From positions 5,890,001-5,954,000 of the forward strand of contig NZ_BIFS01000001.1 in assembly GCF_003967555.1 (NCBI RefSeq): a stretch of DNA of 64,000 nt, read 5' to 3'. The position numbers were made by a program, and so were the translations under genes. Below, piece after piece: positions 47,139 through 56,121 of the stretch; positions within the stretch are counted from its first letter, which is position 1; every line of letters starts with the position of its first letter. The notes beneath the pieces were generated by a model, which saw only the letters and a program-made list of their open reading frames with translations, did no database searches and had not been told where the DNA came from. The stretch comes from Dictyobacter kobayashii (GTDB lineage: Bacteria; Chloroflexota; Ktedonobacteria; Ktedonobacterales; Ktedonobacteraceae).

Positions 47139-48062
47139 ATGATTAGTGAGGAAGGACGTGATGCTTTGAAGACGACGTTGATCCATACTTTGTATGATAC
47201 GGTTGCGCTCCATTATGAGGGGCAGCCTTTATTTAGTTATGTGTATGAGCCAAAGTTTCCAGCCCGCGAGTCGCCCAGGCCCTATTTTCACTCCTTGAAG
47301 ACGCTGGCTGGCAACGAGGTGTGCCTGGTGCGTCCTTATGATCACCAATGGCATATTGGACTCTCAATGACCAGCGCCAATCTAGCGGGCGAGAACTTTT
47401 GGGGAGGCCCGACCTATACTCCAGACGCGGGCTATGTACAACTTGACAATAATGGGTGGATGCGGCATCGCGCGTGGCAGGAACTGTCCAGCGAGGAGCG
47501 AGTATCCTGCATTGAGCAGTTACAGTGGATCACCCATAGCGAAGCGGTGTGGATCGAAGAGGAGCGCCACCTGGATGTCAACGAGATCAATGCAGAGGCG
47601 GGCTATTGGAGCCTGGATTTCTCGTCGCGCCTGCTGAATGTCTCAGGGAAGCCGCTGGCCTTTGGCTCACCAACGACCGAGGGCCGAGAGAATGCGGGTT
47701 ATGGCGGCCTGTTCTGGCGTGGTCCACGCTCATTTTTGCACGGGAAGATCCTGGGAGCCGGCGGGCTGGAGGGTCCTGAGTGTATGGGCAAGCAAGCGCC
47801 GTGGCTGGCATTTACTGGCTGGCATGATGGTAGCTGTGAGCAATCAACCATCATATTTATCGACCAGCCGCGCAATCCACGCTATCCAAATAAATGGTTT
47901 GTGCGCAATGATCCTTACGCCTGTATCAGCTGTGCCTTTATGTTCGATGAATACTACACCTTGCAGCCGGATGATGTATTGGATTTGAGCTATCGCGTGG
48001 TGCTGGCCAATGGGGAGTGGTCGCGGGAGCAGATTGATAAGTATGTGGGCAGGCTGCGCTGA
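47139..48062 (+). CDS. PmoA/DUF6807 family protein
   Basis: 307 residues. RPYFHSLKTLAGNEVCLVRP, YDHQWHIGLSM, GENFWGGPTY and GYVQLDNNGWMRH are the family landmarks. This PmoA family is not particulate methane monooxygenase; its members usually sit in carbohydrate catabolic loci and their activity is unproven. It is an isolated gene between the RHS locus and a transposase remnant. Confidence 0.8.
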   Translation: MISEEGRDALKTTLIHTLYDTVALHYEGQPLFSYVYEPKFPARESPRPYFHSLKTLAGNEVCLVRPYDHQWHIGLSMTSANLAGENFWGGPTYTPDAGYVQLDNNGWMRHRAWQELSSEERVSCIEQLQWITHSEAVWIEEERHLDVNEINAEAGYWSLDFSSRLLNVSGKPLAFGSPTTEGRENAGYGGLFWRGPRSFLHGKILGAGGLEGPECMGKQAPWLAFTGWHDGSCEQSTIIFIDQPRNPRYPNKWFVRNDPYACISCAFMFDEYYTLQPDDVLDLSYRVVLANGEWSREQIDKYVGRLR

Positions 48063-48111
48063 TATCTGGGTCCTGCTTAAAGCGGCGCTTTTTTCCTATG
48101 TCAGCAAACGT

Positions 48112-48487
48112 TCATAGGCTTGCCGTATGTCTGTGGCATTCTGCCAAGATTTCTCCCGAAAGGCAATCACGCAGAACCCATAAGACTTCGTGACCCACAT
48201 CAGGTTGGAGTCCATCGAGAGCAAGAATGACCTGCCCTTGTGTGCTCAGGCATTGCTGTAACCTTGCCTGGTTGGTCAGATGCAGTGTGACTAACTCTTC
48301 ATAGCGGGCGAGCAGATTCGTCACACTGTGCTCGGCGATCATGACTCCACGCTGGGTTAATTCCTGGTGAATCTCCGGGATGGTAGGCAACCCACGCAAC
48401 TTTTCCACAGATCTGGCAATGATGGTGTGCTGGCTCATCATCTTGAGCCAGCAGCAGGGTTGGACAGCTTTTGGTGCGAGACATCTC
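48112..48487 (-). pseudogene. Transposase remnant
   Basis: A fragment with VILALDGLQPDVGHEVLWVL and RDCLSGEILAE, a DDE-like catalytic-core start seen in transposases of this bacterial group (recognised by pattern, family not named). The C-terminal part is missing and the upstream end runs into the SRPBCC gene. No inverted repeats were found around it. Confidence 0.55.
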
Positions 48488-48976
48488 TTACCCCTCTGTG
48501 CGAGGAAACATGTGTCCGTGGAGCAAATAATACCCAATGGCTGTCTCCCAAGATGAGATATATGCCTGGTAATGGTGCTCCCCCGTGAACCTCTCAATAT
48601 ACTCGTTCCCGTGTGGGGTGAGTGCCGTCAACGTGTAGGTGACACAAACGCTGGTTACCTCCGCCCCATCAGGTTCACAGCGCACATCGATTCGACTGGT
48701 ATAAGCATGTGGCAAGACGTTGACATACGTCACATGGGCCTGTTCTCTTTCATAGGCAATAATGGTCCAGATTTTCGCTGGTTCGCCGGCATGCTGCGTC
48801 GTGAAGACGGTCCCGACTTCCGCAACACCAGAGGCGGGATACAGCATTTCTGGATTCCAGCCATGTGCCCAGTACTTTTCTCCGAGTGGCTCAAACAGCG
48901 GAAAGGCATGGTCAACAGCAGCAGGTACATGAATCACATGAGATCGTGTGACATGCTGGGCAACAAAATTCGACAT
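48488..48976 (-). CDS. SRPBCC family protein
   Basis: 162 residues. VIHVPAAVDHAFPLFEPLGE, KYWAHGWNPEMLYP, VFTTQHAGEPAKIWTII and FTGEHHYQAYISSWETAIGYYL outline the START/Bet v1-like ligand pocket with its long C-terminal helix. Members bind hydrophobic ligands or act in activation of hormone-like or aromatic molecules. AAAGGAAG precedes the start. It lies 92 bases after the small helical protein gene on the same strand and is probably in its operon. Confidence 0.82.
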   Translation of the reverse strand: MSNFVAQHVTRSHVIHVPAAVDHAFPLFEPLGEKYWAHGWNPEMLYPASGVAEVGTVFTTQHAGEPAKIWTIIAYEREQAHVTYVNVLPHAYTSRIDVRCEPDGAEVTSVCVTYTLTALTPHGNEYIERFTGEHHYQAYISSWETAIGYYLLHGHMFPRTEG

Positions 48977-49068
48977 CCAACTCGCTTCCTTTCAACACCC
49001 ATTCTTCACAAGCGCGCAAAGAATTGGGAGGAATACATGAACAATAGTGAAAAAGGAACAAGAAACAG

Positions 49069-49374
49069 TTAATCCGGTTCTTCGGCTGCGGTTTGCTCGA
49101 TAAAGCGATGGCTGGCGCTCGCATCATAGTCCATCCCATAGACTTCCTTGAGCTGGGTAATGCGTTTGAGGGTTTCCTCGCCAAAAGGATGTTTTTGCTC
49201 GAAAGCATGTAAAACTATCCCTTCAAGCAAATCTCCGAGAGAGATATCAAAATATTCTGCCAGAGCTTTCAGGACTTTGACCAAATTCTTTTCCATGCGC
49301 GCGCCAATTTGCACTCGCTCAACGGGAAGAGCCTGTCCATGCAGGCTGCCATTTTTTTCAATCTGACCCATCAT
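49069..49374 (-). CDS. Small helical protein, ribbon-helix-helix-like
   Basis: 101 residues. The segment RVQIGARMEKNLVKVLKALA then EYFDISLGDLLEGIVLHAFE looks like a strand followed by two helices, the shape of a ribbon-helix-helix DNA-binding protein, though no exact match was recognised. A clean promoter with an inverted repeat lies directly upstream, so it may be autoregulated. It is likely co-transcribed with the SRPBCC gene. Confidence 0.6.
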   Translation of the reverse strand: MMGQIEKNGSLHGQALPVERVQIGARMEKNLVKVLKALAEYFDISLGDLLEGIVLHAFEQKHPFGEETLKRITQLKEVYGMDYDASASHRFIEQTAAEEPD

Positions 49375-49401
49375 ATTTCTCTCTTTTAGATGTTGTTGCT
49401 A

Positions 49402-49445
49402 TGTTACATTGGTAAAAATATAACATGGTAACAATAAAGAGTCAA
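49402..49445 (-). promoter_or_regulatory. Sigma-70-type promoter with overlapping operator
   Basis: On the minus strand: TTGACT (49445-49440), 17-base spacer, TATATT (49422-49417). TGTTAC (49402-49407) and GTAACA (49428-49433) form an inverted repeat across the -10 region and start site, the position of a repressor operator. It serves the 49374 and 48976 genes. Confidence 0.7.
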
Positions 49446-49496
49446 GCAGCCAAAAGAAAGAGAGAGGAAAAAAGCCTATCAGGGGGGAGGCTATCG

Positions 49497-49618
49497 GACT
49501 CTTTGATTTTCATGCAGGAACAGAGAAAGCAGGGGCAAGCCCCGCACGTACAATTCTTGTTTTTTTGTTGATTTTTCGGGATGGAAGGAATAAGAGGGGC
49601 AAAACCTGCACTTTATAT
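49497..49618. repeat. Two copies of the dispersed ~70-nt repeat
   Basis: The first copy (about 49497-49565) has GGGGCAAGCCCCGCACGTAC; the second (about 49566-49618) is degenerate. They lie between the helical-protein promoter and the 3' end of lacI. Confidence 0.65.
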
Positions 49619-50674
49619 TTAGGGGGAGGGGGCGGTGGAGTGGCGGATGATGAGTTGGGCGGGGATTTCCGCGAGGATGGGGGGGCGGTCGCGTTGGGTG
49701 AGGCGTTCGATGGTGAGCTGGGCCGCTTTTTCACCGATCAAGTGCGTGTTGTAGTCGACGGTGGTGAGGGCGGGTATGGTGTAGGGGGCTTGAGGGATGT
49801 TGTCGAAGCTGATGACGCTCATCTCTTCTGGGACGTGGATGCCGTTGTGGTTGAGGGCCGCCAGTACGCTGATGGCTAGTAAGTCGTTGACTACTACCAG
49901 GGCCGTGGGACGGTCGCCGTCTGCTGGGAGGGCCTGGAGGAGCGCATTGGTTGCATTGTAGCCATCGTCAATGGTTGGGCCGCAGCGGTAGATCCATTCT
50001 TCTTTTATGGGCAGGCCTAATTGTTGTTGGATGTGTAGACAGGCGTCGAGGCGGTCATGTAGCAGTTCATGGCTGGCTACCCCATAGATATAGCCGATGC
50101 GCCGATGGCCTGATTCGGCCAGGTGCTGCATGACTAGCTGTTCGCCTGTATTGGCCTGCGGCACCACACTATCGATATCGGCATCAAACATCGTATCACG
50201 ACGGAAGCTCAGGGTCGTGATCAGATGGCCGCGCTCGTGCAGGGAGCGTACATCGTTCAACAGAGCCCGACCGGTGCCTGAAAGCAGGATCAAGGCGTCG
50301 CTGCGCTTTTGTTGTAGCCAGGTGAAGCAGAGGCGCTCACGTTCCTCACTGAAGTTTGTGATAAAGATCGAGGTGCTATAGCCCTGACTTTGAGCATAGC
50401 TATCGATGCCATTGATGATTTGCATATAGTGAGGGTTGTTGGCATCGGGAATGGCCACGCCGAGCGTCTGAGAGGCCTGGGTGCGCAGATTGCGAGCGGC
50501 CTCTAGAGGATGATAATTGAGTTGAATGACCGCATTGTGTATCCTGGTACGCGTCTCGGGTGAGATATTGGCGGAACTGACATTATTGAGTACCAGCGAA
50601 ACTGTGGTGCGAGAAACCCCTGCTAACAGCGCTACATCCCTGATGGTTGGTCTTTTTGCATGTGTTTTTTCCAT
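49619..50674 (-). CDS. LacI family transcriptional regulator
   Basis: 351 residues from MEKTHAKRP. The HTH reads TIRDVALLAGVSRTTVSLVL, with the hinge RTRIHNAVIQLNYHPLEAAR. The effector domain is a sugar-binding fold (LGVAIPDANNPHYMQIINGI, SVISFDNIPQAPYTIPALTT). It is divergent from an ABC importer and deoxysugar catabolic genes, and near-palindromic sites occur in both promoter regions. It most likely represses that operon in the absence of the sugar and itself in turn. Confidence 0.93.
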   Translation of the reverse strand: MEKTHAKRPTIRDVALLAGVSRTTVSLVLNNVSSANISPETRTRIHNAVIQLNYHPLEAARNLRTQASQTLGVAIPDANNPHYMQIINGIDSYAQSQGYSTSIFITNFSEERERLCFTWLQQKRSDALILLSGTGRALLNDVRSLHERGHLITTLSFRRDTMFDADIDSVVPQANTGEQLVMQHLAESGHRRIGYIYGVASHELLHDRLDACLHIQQQLGLPIKEEWIYRCGPTIDDGYNATNALLQALPADGDRPTALVVVNDLLAISVLAALNHNGIHVPEEMSVISFDNIPQAPYTIPALTTVDYNTHLIGEKAAQLTIERLTQRDRPPILAEIPAQLIIRHSTAPSP

Positions 50675-50718
50675 GGCTATCAGCACCCTGCTTCTTATTT
50701 TTTTGTGGTCCTTGATAG

Positions 50719-50738
50719 TTAGTAAAACGATTTATTAA
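50719..50738. promoter_or_regulatory. Probable LacI operator O1
   Basis: TTAGTAAAACGATTTATTAA, a near-palindrome with arms TTARTAAA/TTTAYTAA about a 4-base centre, 45 bases before the lacI start. It shares its arms with O2 at 51317; a weaker half-site (TCGATTTACT) follows at 50740-50749. Confidence 0.6.
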
Positions 50739-50818
50739 TTCGATTTACTTCTGCTTGAAAGTATACAGGAGGAGATGATTTTTTGTCAATGTCGCTCTTA
50801 GGGTTATCAGGTTTTTTT

Positions 50819-50903
50819 ACTTTTCCCCTTTGGCGCCTGCGGCGCCGGGGTGGGAGTGTGGAGAGTGTGGGGGCGGCTGCGGCCGCCCCCGCACTCTCCA
50901 CAC
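50819..50903. repeat. Short GGCGCC hairpin plus 22-bp hairpin
   Basis: GGCGCC-TGC-GGCGCC at about 50832-50846, then arms 50856-50877 and 50882-50903 (one G-U, 4-base loop). Same layout as 18922-19000. Confidence 0.75.
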
Positions 50904-51117
50904 TTGAAAGAATGGGCCTCGTATCGCTTGCTCGTGATCTCCATGTTTGCAGGCGGGAGGCGGCCGCGGCCGCCCACCACACACACTCCACACTTGAAAG
51001 AATGGGCCTCGTATCGCCTGCTCGTGATTTCCATGTTTGCAGGTGGGAGGCGGCTGCGGCTGCCCACCACACACACTCCACACTTGAAAGAATGGGCCTC
51101 GTATCGCCTGCTCGTGG
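50901..51117. repeat. 90-bp tandem repeat, 2.4 units
   Basis: The string CACTTGAAAGAATGGGCCTC starts at 50901, 50991 and 51081, exactly 90 bases apart. Each full unit also carries a right-arm-like block ending ACACACTCCACA from the neighbouring hairpin. It lies between the two LacI operators. Confidence 0.85.
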
Positions 51118-51169
51118 AAAGAAAAGTGATATATAGATAGTTGATTTGGTGCTTGGTATCATAATTATT

Positions 51170-51235
51170 GATTTTTAGAGCAGAAAAGGAAAAAGCGGGG
51201 GCAAGCCCCGCACGTACAGATCGTTCTTATTGTTG
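51170..51235. repeat. Dispersed ~70-nt repeat copy
   Basis: AAAAGCGGGGGCAAGCCCCG then CACGTACAGATCGTTCTTAT, just before the ABC operon promoter. Confidence 0.65.
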
Positions 51236-51281
51236 CTTTGGGTGTGTTGTTTTATTCTTAAATGAAATTATTCGAAAGCTA

Positions 51282-51311
51282 TTGACAGAACTGTGATTTA
51301 TTGCTTATACT
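51282..51311 (+). promoter_or_regulatory. Sigma-70-type promoter of the sugar ABC operon
   Basis: TTGACA (51282-51287), 18-base spacer, TATACT (51306-51311). Transcription would start near 51318, inside operator O2, the classic position for LacI-type repression. Confidence 0.75.
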
Positions 51312-51316
51312 TCGCA

Positions 51317-51336
51317 TAAGTAAACTGATTTACTAA
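51317..51336. promoter_or_regulatory. Probable LacI operator O2
   Basis: TAAGTAAACTGATTTACTAA, a near-perfect palindrome sharing arms with O1, directly after the -10 box. Confidence 0.7.
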
Positions 51337-51472
51337 ATCGAATCATTGGTTGTTCGAGCCACGTTTGCGGACTTCTCTGGGTGAGCGCGTTTCATCCATG
51401 TGTATAAATAAAAGTTGTCTGGGGCAGTGAAGCACCAGGCATGGCGCTTATTTGTAGCTGCGTTGAAGGAGC

Positions 51473-52441
51473 ATGCGTATGCAGACTATTTCTCGTCCTG
51501 GAAAAGCTGATGTACATGAACGTGGGCCAGTGCTTAAAAAAGGACGCCTGGGGCGGCAGTTTCGTGGCAGGATTTCATGGAAGTTTTATGTGCCGCTGCT
51601 ACCACTCTTCGCGGTGCTGGGTCTTTTTAGTTATTATCCAGCCTTGAGTGGTCTGTACCACGCCTTCTTTGACTGGCGTCCAGGTTTTGATTCTCCGTTC
51701 ATTGGTTTCCAGAATTTCGCGGCCCTCCCCTCTGATAGTGTCTTTATTCACTCATTTACCAACATCATCCAGTTCTTTATTTTCGGAGTCACGCTGGCCT
51801 GGATCGTGCCGTTGTTCGCCGCCGAGCTGGTGCTGGCGCATTCGAGTAAGCGCTGGCAATTTATCTTTCGCACCCTCTTGATTGTGCCGATTGCTTTTCC
51901 CATGGTCGTAGTCTTTTATCTGTGGGGATTCATGTACGAGCCCAATATTGGTATGATCAATACCATGCTGCATGCGATTGGATTGAGCTCGCTGGAGCGT
52001 AACTGGCTGGGTGATCCCAACATTGCCCTCTACTCGCTGATGTTCCTGGGCTTTCCCTGGATCGCTAGCACGCCGTTCCTGCTCTTCCTGGCTGGTTTAC
52101 AGAGTATTCCCACTGAAATATTTGACGCCGCCTCCATCGATGGAGCATCCTGGTTCACACGCATCATTCGTATAGACATCCCTTTGATCTCGGGCCAATT
52201 TCGCCTGCTCTTTGTACTGGCGATCATCAACTATGTACAGTTCGCCATTCCCATGGCCCTGCTGACCAACGGAGGACCGGCCTACTCGACCATGACGCCG
52301 GCCCTGTATATGATCAATCAAGCCTTCTACGACGGCAACTGGGGATATGCCGCCGCCCTATCCTCGGTACTCTTTATCATCACCGCCTTGTTTAGCGTTA
52401 TATCGTTGCGCACCAGAAAACAAGCCGTAGCCACCGCCTGA
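51473..52441 (+). CDS. Sugar ABC transporter permease, UgpA/MalF type
   Basis: 322 residues, six membrane helices after a basic N-terminus. The EAA loop reads IFDAASIDGASWFTRIIRI. GAAGGA precedes the ATG at 51473 (a second ATG lies two codons on). It is the first gene of the LacI-controlled operon, with the second permease 58 bases behind. As with the importer at 23.6 kb, no ATPase gene is present. Confidence 0.9.
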   Translation: MRMQTISRPGKADVHERGPVLKKGRLGRQFRGRISWKFYVPLLPLFAVLGLFSYYPALSGLYHAFFDWRPGFDSPFIGFQNFAALPSDSVFIHSFTNIIQFFIFGVTLAWIVPLFAAELVLAHSSKRWQFIFRTLLIVPIAFPMVVVFYLWGFMYEPNIGMINTMLHAIGLSSLERNWLGDPNIALYSLMFLGFPWIASTPFLLFLAGLQSIPTEIFDAASIDGASWFTRIIRIDIPLISGQFRLLFVLAIINYVQFAIPMALLTNGGPAYSTMTPALYMINQAFYDGNWGYAAALSSVLFIITALFSVISLRTRKQAVATA

Positions 52442-52499
52442 GGGCCAGGCCGCTGTAAGCCTGCTTTCGATAGACGAGAGAACGAAAGGATGACCGAGC

Positions 52500-53336
52500 A
52501 TGTCAACACGCCAGGGACGTCGTGATCTTTTGATCGGCAGTATCTTGATGATACTGGTAATATTCACCTTATTTCCATACGTCTTTATGGTTGTAACCTC
52601 GCTAAAGGACAACGACCAGTTTCATACATCTTACTGGATACCTTCCTTACCGTTTCACTGGGAGAATTACACAGCGGCCTGGAACCAGATCAGCGTCTAC
52701 ATCATGAACTCGCTGATCGTTGCCTGCACCTCTATGATCGGGGTGCTGGTGCTCAGCTCAATCGCGGCCTTTGTCTTCGCCCGCTATAAGTTCCTGGGGC
52801 GCAACTTTCTTTTCACCATGATCGCCGCACTCTTGATGGTACCCTCCATCTCAAGCCTGGTCCCACTCTTTATCCTGGTGCGTGACATGGGGTTAATCAA
52901 TACACGTCTGGCGCTGATCCTGCCCTACATGGCCAGCGGCTCGATTTTCGCCACCTTCTTGATGCGCACCTTTTTCCAGCAAGTACCCAATGAACTGTTT
53001 GAAGCCGCCCACATCGATGGGGCAGCAGGATGGCAAGCCTACTTCTACGTCATGTTGCCGCTCTCAGGACCGATTATCGGCACCATCATCCTGCTCACCC
53101 TGACCACCGTCTGGAACGACTATTTCTGGCCACTACTCACCCTGACCGATGACAACCTGAGAACGGTCACCACCGGACTGGCCTTTTTACAGGGACAGAA
53201 CGTCACCCTGTGGGGACCACTCTTTGCCGGCTACGTGCTGGCCAGCCTGCCCCTGGTCATCGTCTATTTCTTTGCCTCGCGCTACTTCATTGCCGGTGTC
53301 GGCGGTGTAGTTGGTGGTGGAGACATGTTAAAATAG
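52500..53336 (+). CDS. Sugar ABC transporter permease, UgpE/MalG type
   Basis: 278 residues, six membrane helices. The opening IGSILMILVIFTLFPYVFMV is helix 1; the EAA loop reads LFEAAHIDGAAGWQAYFYV. It forms the channel with the UgpA-type partner. The binding protein gene follows by 81 bases. Confidence 0.9.
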   Translation: MSTRQGRRDLLIGSILMILVIFTLFPYVFMVVTSLKDNDQFHTSYWIPSLPFHWENYTAAWNQISVYIMNSLIVACTSMIGVLVLSSIAAFVFARYKFLGRNFLFTMIAALLMVPSISSLVPLFILVRDMGLINTRLALILPYMASGSIFATFLMRTFFQQVPNELFEAAHIDGAAGWQAYFYVMLPLSGPIIGTIILLTLTTVWNDYFWPLLTLTDDNLRTVTTGLAFLQGQNVTLWGPLFAGYVLASLPLVIVYFFASRYFIAGVGGVVGGGDMLK

Positions 53337-53417
53337 GCAATTTTGCAGCGTCTCCAGGTTTTAATGTCTCACTAGCGATTGTCTCCTTGTCTCACTATCT
53401 TTAATTTGAAAGGACTC

Positions 53418-54883
53418 ATGTTTATGAACACGACAAGGTCTGTCTGGCGTTCAACCCATGTGTTTGGCCTACTCTGCCTGCTGGGAGCTCTGCTGCTCAC
53501 AGCCTGTGGAAGCAATCAGCAGAGCCAGGGGAATGGTCCGATCACGATCACGCTGGCTGGTCCCAACCAATGGAACAGCAGTGGAAAGAGCTTTGGCGCG
53601 GGCTGGGATGCGGCGGTACAGCAATTCGAGAAGCTCAACCCGAATGTCAAAGTGAAAATTACCGTCTTGCCGCTCTCCAATTTCTCGCAGATTGAAGCGA
53701 CCGAACTGGCCTCTGGGAGCGCGCCAGACCTGATTTTCAACCAGACCAGCTATAAACCCTACCAGGTCACACCGCTCGATAGCTATTTGCAGCAGCCCAA
53801 TCCCTATGCGCCGGAGAAAGCCCACTGGATGGACTTGTTTGACTCACGTGCATACAACCAGACCATCTCATCTGCGGCTGACGGACACCTCTACTGGGTG
53901 CCACTCAACCTGGTGAGCGTAGGACTGTTTGTCAACCAGGACCTCTTCCAGAAGGCTGGCGTGCCATTTCCCATCAAGACCTACAAAGACTGGGAAGCGG
54001 CACTGCAGAAGTTCAAAGCAGCCGGTATTACCCCAATGGCAATGGACAACTCGCAGATCGGCATCGCCTTCCCGGTTGGCTCGATCCTGAACCAGATGAT
54101 GAACAAATACTACAATGACTTCAACTGGTTCGACGCCTCCGGCAAACCCGGGACGTATAGCACCCTGACCACCAAAGACCTGGTGCGCGCGGTCAAAACA
54201 GGCAAGCTCAATGCGAATCTCCCAGAGGTCGTGGAGGCCTTGAAACTGGCCAAGGACATGTACTCAACCGGAGCAACCCCAACTGGTCAGGTATCAAAGG
54301 TTTATCCGGTGCGGGTGTGAACCTGGACGACTTCCTGGCAGGTCGCTCAGCAATGGCCTGGGGAGTTAACTTTGGAGCCGCCGAGGTCGCCAGCGCTAAA
54401 TTCAAGGTTGGCAGCATGGGCTTCCCGACCATCACCACCGACACCACGCCACTGTCGACCAATGATCCCGCCCAGTTTGGTGTCACGACCGGTGGAACCA
54501 GCTATATGATCCCTTCAACCGTCAAAGGGGATCAACTGAAATACGCGGTGCGCTTCCTGCAATTCATGACCGCTCCCAAATATGCGCAGAGCTGGATTAC
54601 CGCTACCACAGGTGTGCCCTCGGTAACCGGCGTCTCCGCCCCGGGCGTGATCAGCGGCTTCTCGGATGGAGCATGGGGCGAGTCACCCAAATCGGACGGC
54701 TATGCCCTGCAGGGACTATCGCCCCAGCAAGGACAGGACTACACCCAGATCATGCAAGGTTACCTGCTGGGCACCACCAGCCTCTCGGCCACGCAGAGTA
54801 AACTGGATGCCTCCTGGAAAGCCGCCGCAGATTACCAGCTGCAGCAGAATCCTAGCTGGCAAAATGAGAGCTGGGCTAAGTAG
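53418..54883 (+). CDS. Sugar ABC substrate-binding lipoprotein (frameshifted)
   Basis: Repaired length about 488 residues from MFMNTTRSVW (GAAAGGA before 53418). The lipobox is LLTACG. ITITLAGPNQWNSSGKSFG and PDLIFNQTSYKPYQV outline the family 1 binding fold, with conserved DGHLYWVPLNLVSVGLFVN. The frame breaks near 54290 (one base lost) and resumes as GIKGLSGAGVNLDDF. The C-terminal part (ITATTGVPSV, WKAAADYQLQ) is normal. The ligand is probably the same sugar handled by the dehydratase that follows. Confidence 0.85.
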
Positions 54884-54968
54884 TCCGCTGGTAGCTTAAA
54901 TAAGCTCTTTATATCAGGGTGGCGTGGAACATCATCGTTCCACATCATCCTGATTGAAAGGCACAGCC

Positions 54969-56110
54969 ATGAAAATCACCGCTATCCACTGTCGACCATT
55001 GCGTCTAAAAAAAGAAATTGCTTCGCAGCCCTCCTGGCTCTCAGAAAGCGTGATTGCCAACCCGATGTCGCCCTATCCCCGCTACGCGGCCCGTCGTTCA
55101 TCCTGGACAGCACCGTTTGGGGGTCTGGCCGTCATCATCGAGACCGATGATGGTGTGCAAGGATTGGCGACGCCGATGGGGGGGAGGCCGTACGGATCAT
55201 CATCGAGCAGCACTTTGCGCGTTTGCTGGTAGGTGAAGATCCAACCGATATCGAACGCCTGTGGGACCAGATGTTTCGCGCCTCACTCCCTTACGGGCGT
55301 AAAGGTTTAAGCATGTTCGCCATCAGTGCCGTTGATTGCGCCCTCTGGGACATCTTCGGCAAAGCCTTGCAGCAACCGGTCTACCGACTGCTGGGCGGGG
55401 CCACCAAAGAAGACATGCTAGTCTATGAGACGACCAATGACCGCGTCGACTGGGACAACCACGAGTTCTTCGGCGTCAAACTGGCCATGCCATATGGTCC
55501 GGCCGATGGACGCGAGGGACTGCTCAAGAATCGCGACCTGGTCAAAGAATGCCGCGAGCGCATCGGCGACAAGCGCGACATCATGCTCGACTGCTACATG
55601 GCCTGGGATGTAGAGTACACCATCCGCATGATCGACCTGGTTGAACCCTATGGTGTGCGCTGGATCGAAGAGGCGCTCTCCCCAGACAACATCCAGGGCT
55701 ATGAAAAACTGGCGCGCTACACAGGTCCAGTTGCCCTGGCAACCGGGGAACATGAATATTCACGCTGGGGTCATCGAGACCTGCTGGCGACGGGGGCCAT
55801 CTCAGTCTTTCAGCCAGACATCAACTGGGTTGGCGGCATCAGCGAGACCCGCAAAATCTGCGCCATGGCCTCTGCCTGGGGCCTGATCGTCGTCCCGCAT
55901 GCAGGTGGTTTGCAGGCGGCCGGACTCCACCTGATCAAGAGCCAGGTTAACTGCCCATTTGCTGAATGGGTGCGCACCTGGAACCGTGATAGCGGGCGAC
56001 CGGTGGCTGGCGTACTGGGTGTACCTGATCCAGCGCATGGGCGCATCCGACCGAGCGAGGCAGCCGGGCTAGGTATCAGCTTAAATGAAGACGTGTTGGA
56101 ACAGGCATAG
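54969..56110 (+). CDS. Enolase-superfamily sugar acid dehydratase, rhamnonate dehydratase-like (frameshifted)
   Basis: Repaired length about 380 residues. The frame breaks in the G7 run 55178-55184 (one base lost) and resumes as GGEAVRIIIEQHFARLLVG. YGRKGLSMFAISAVDCALWD, then GPADGREGLLKN, DCYMAWDVEY (metal Asp), RWIEEALSPDN (metal Glu) and ATGEHEYSRW (metal Glu) strongly resemble L-rhamnonate dehydratases of the mandelate racemase family. These remove water from the sugar acid to give a 2-keto-3-deoxy acid. The next gene is a dehydrogenase, which fits an oxidative route. Confidence 0.8.
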
Positions 56111-56121
56111 GGAGTGAGCGC

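Noticed and set aside
50901..51117. CRISPR array
   Set aside because: There are only 2.4 contiguous 90-bp units with no unique spacers and no cas genes.
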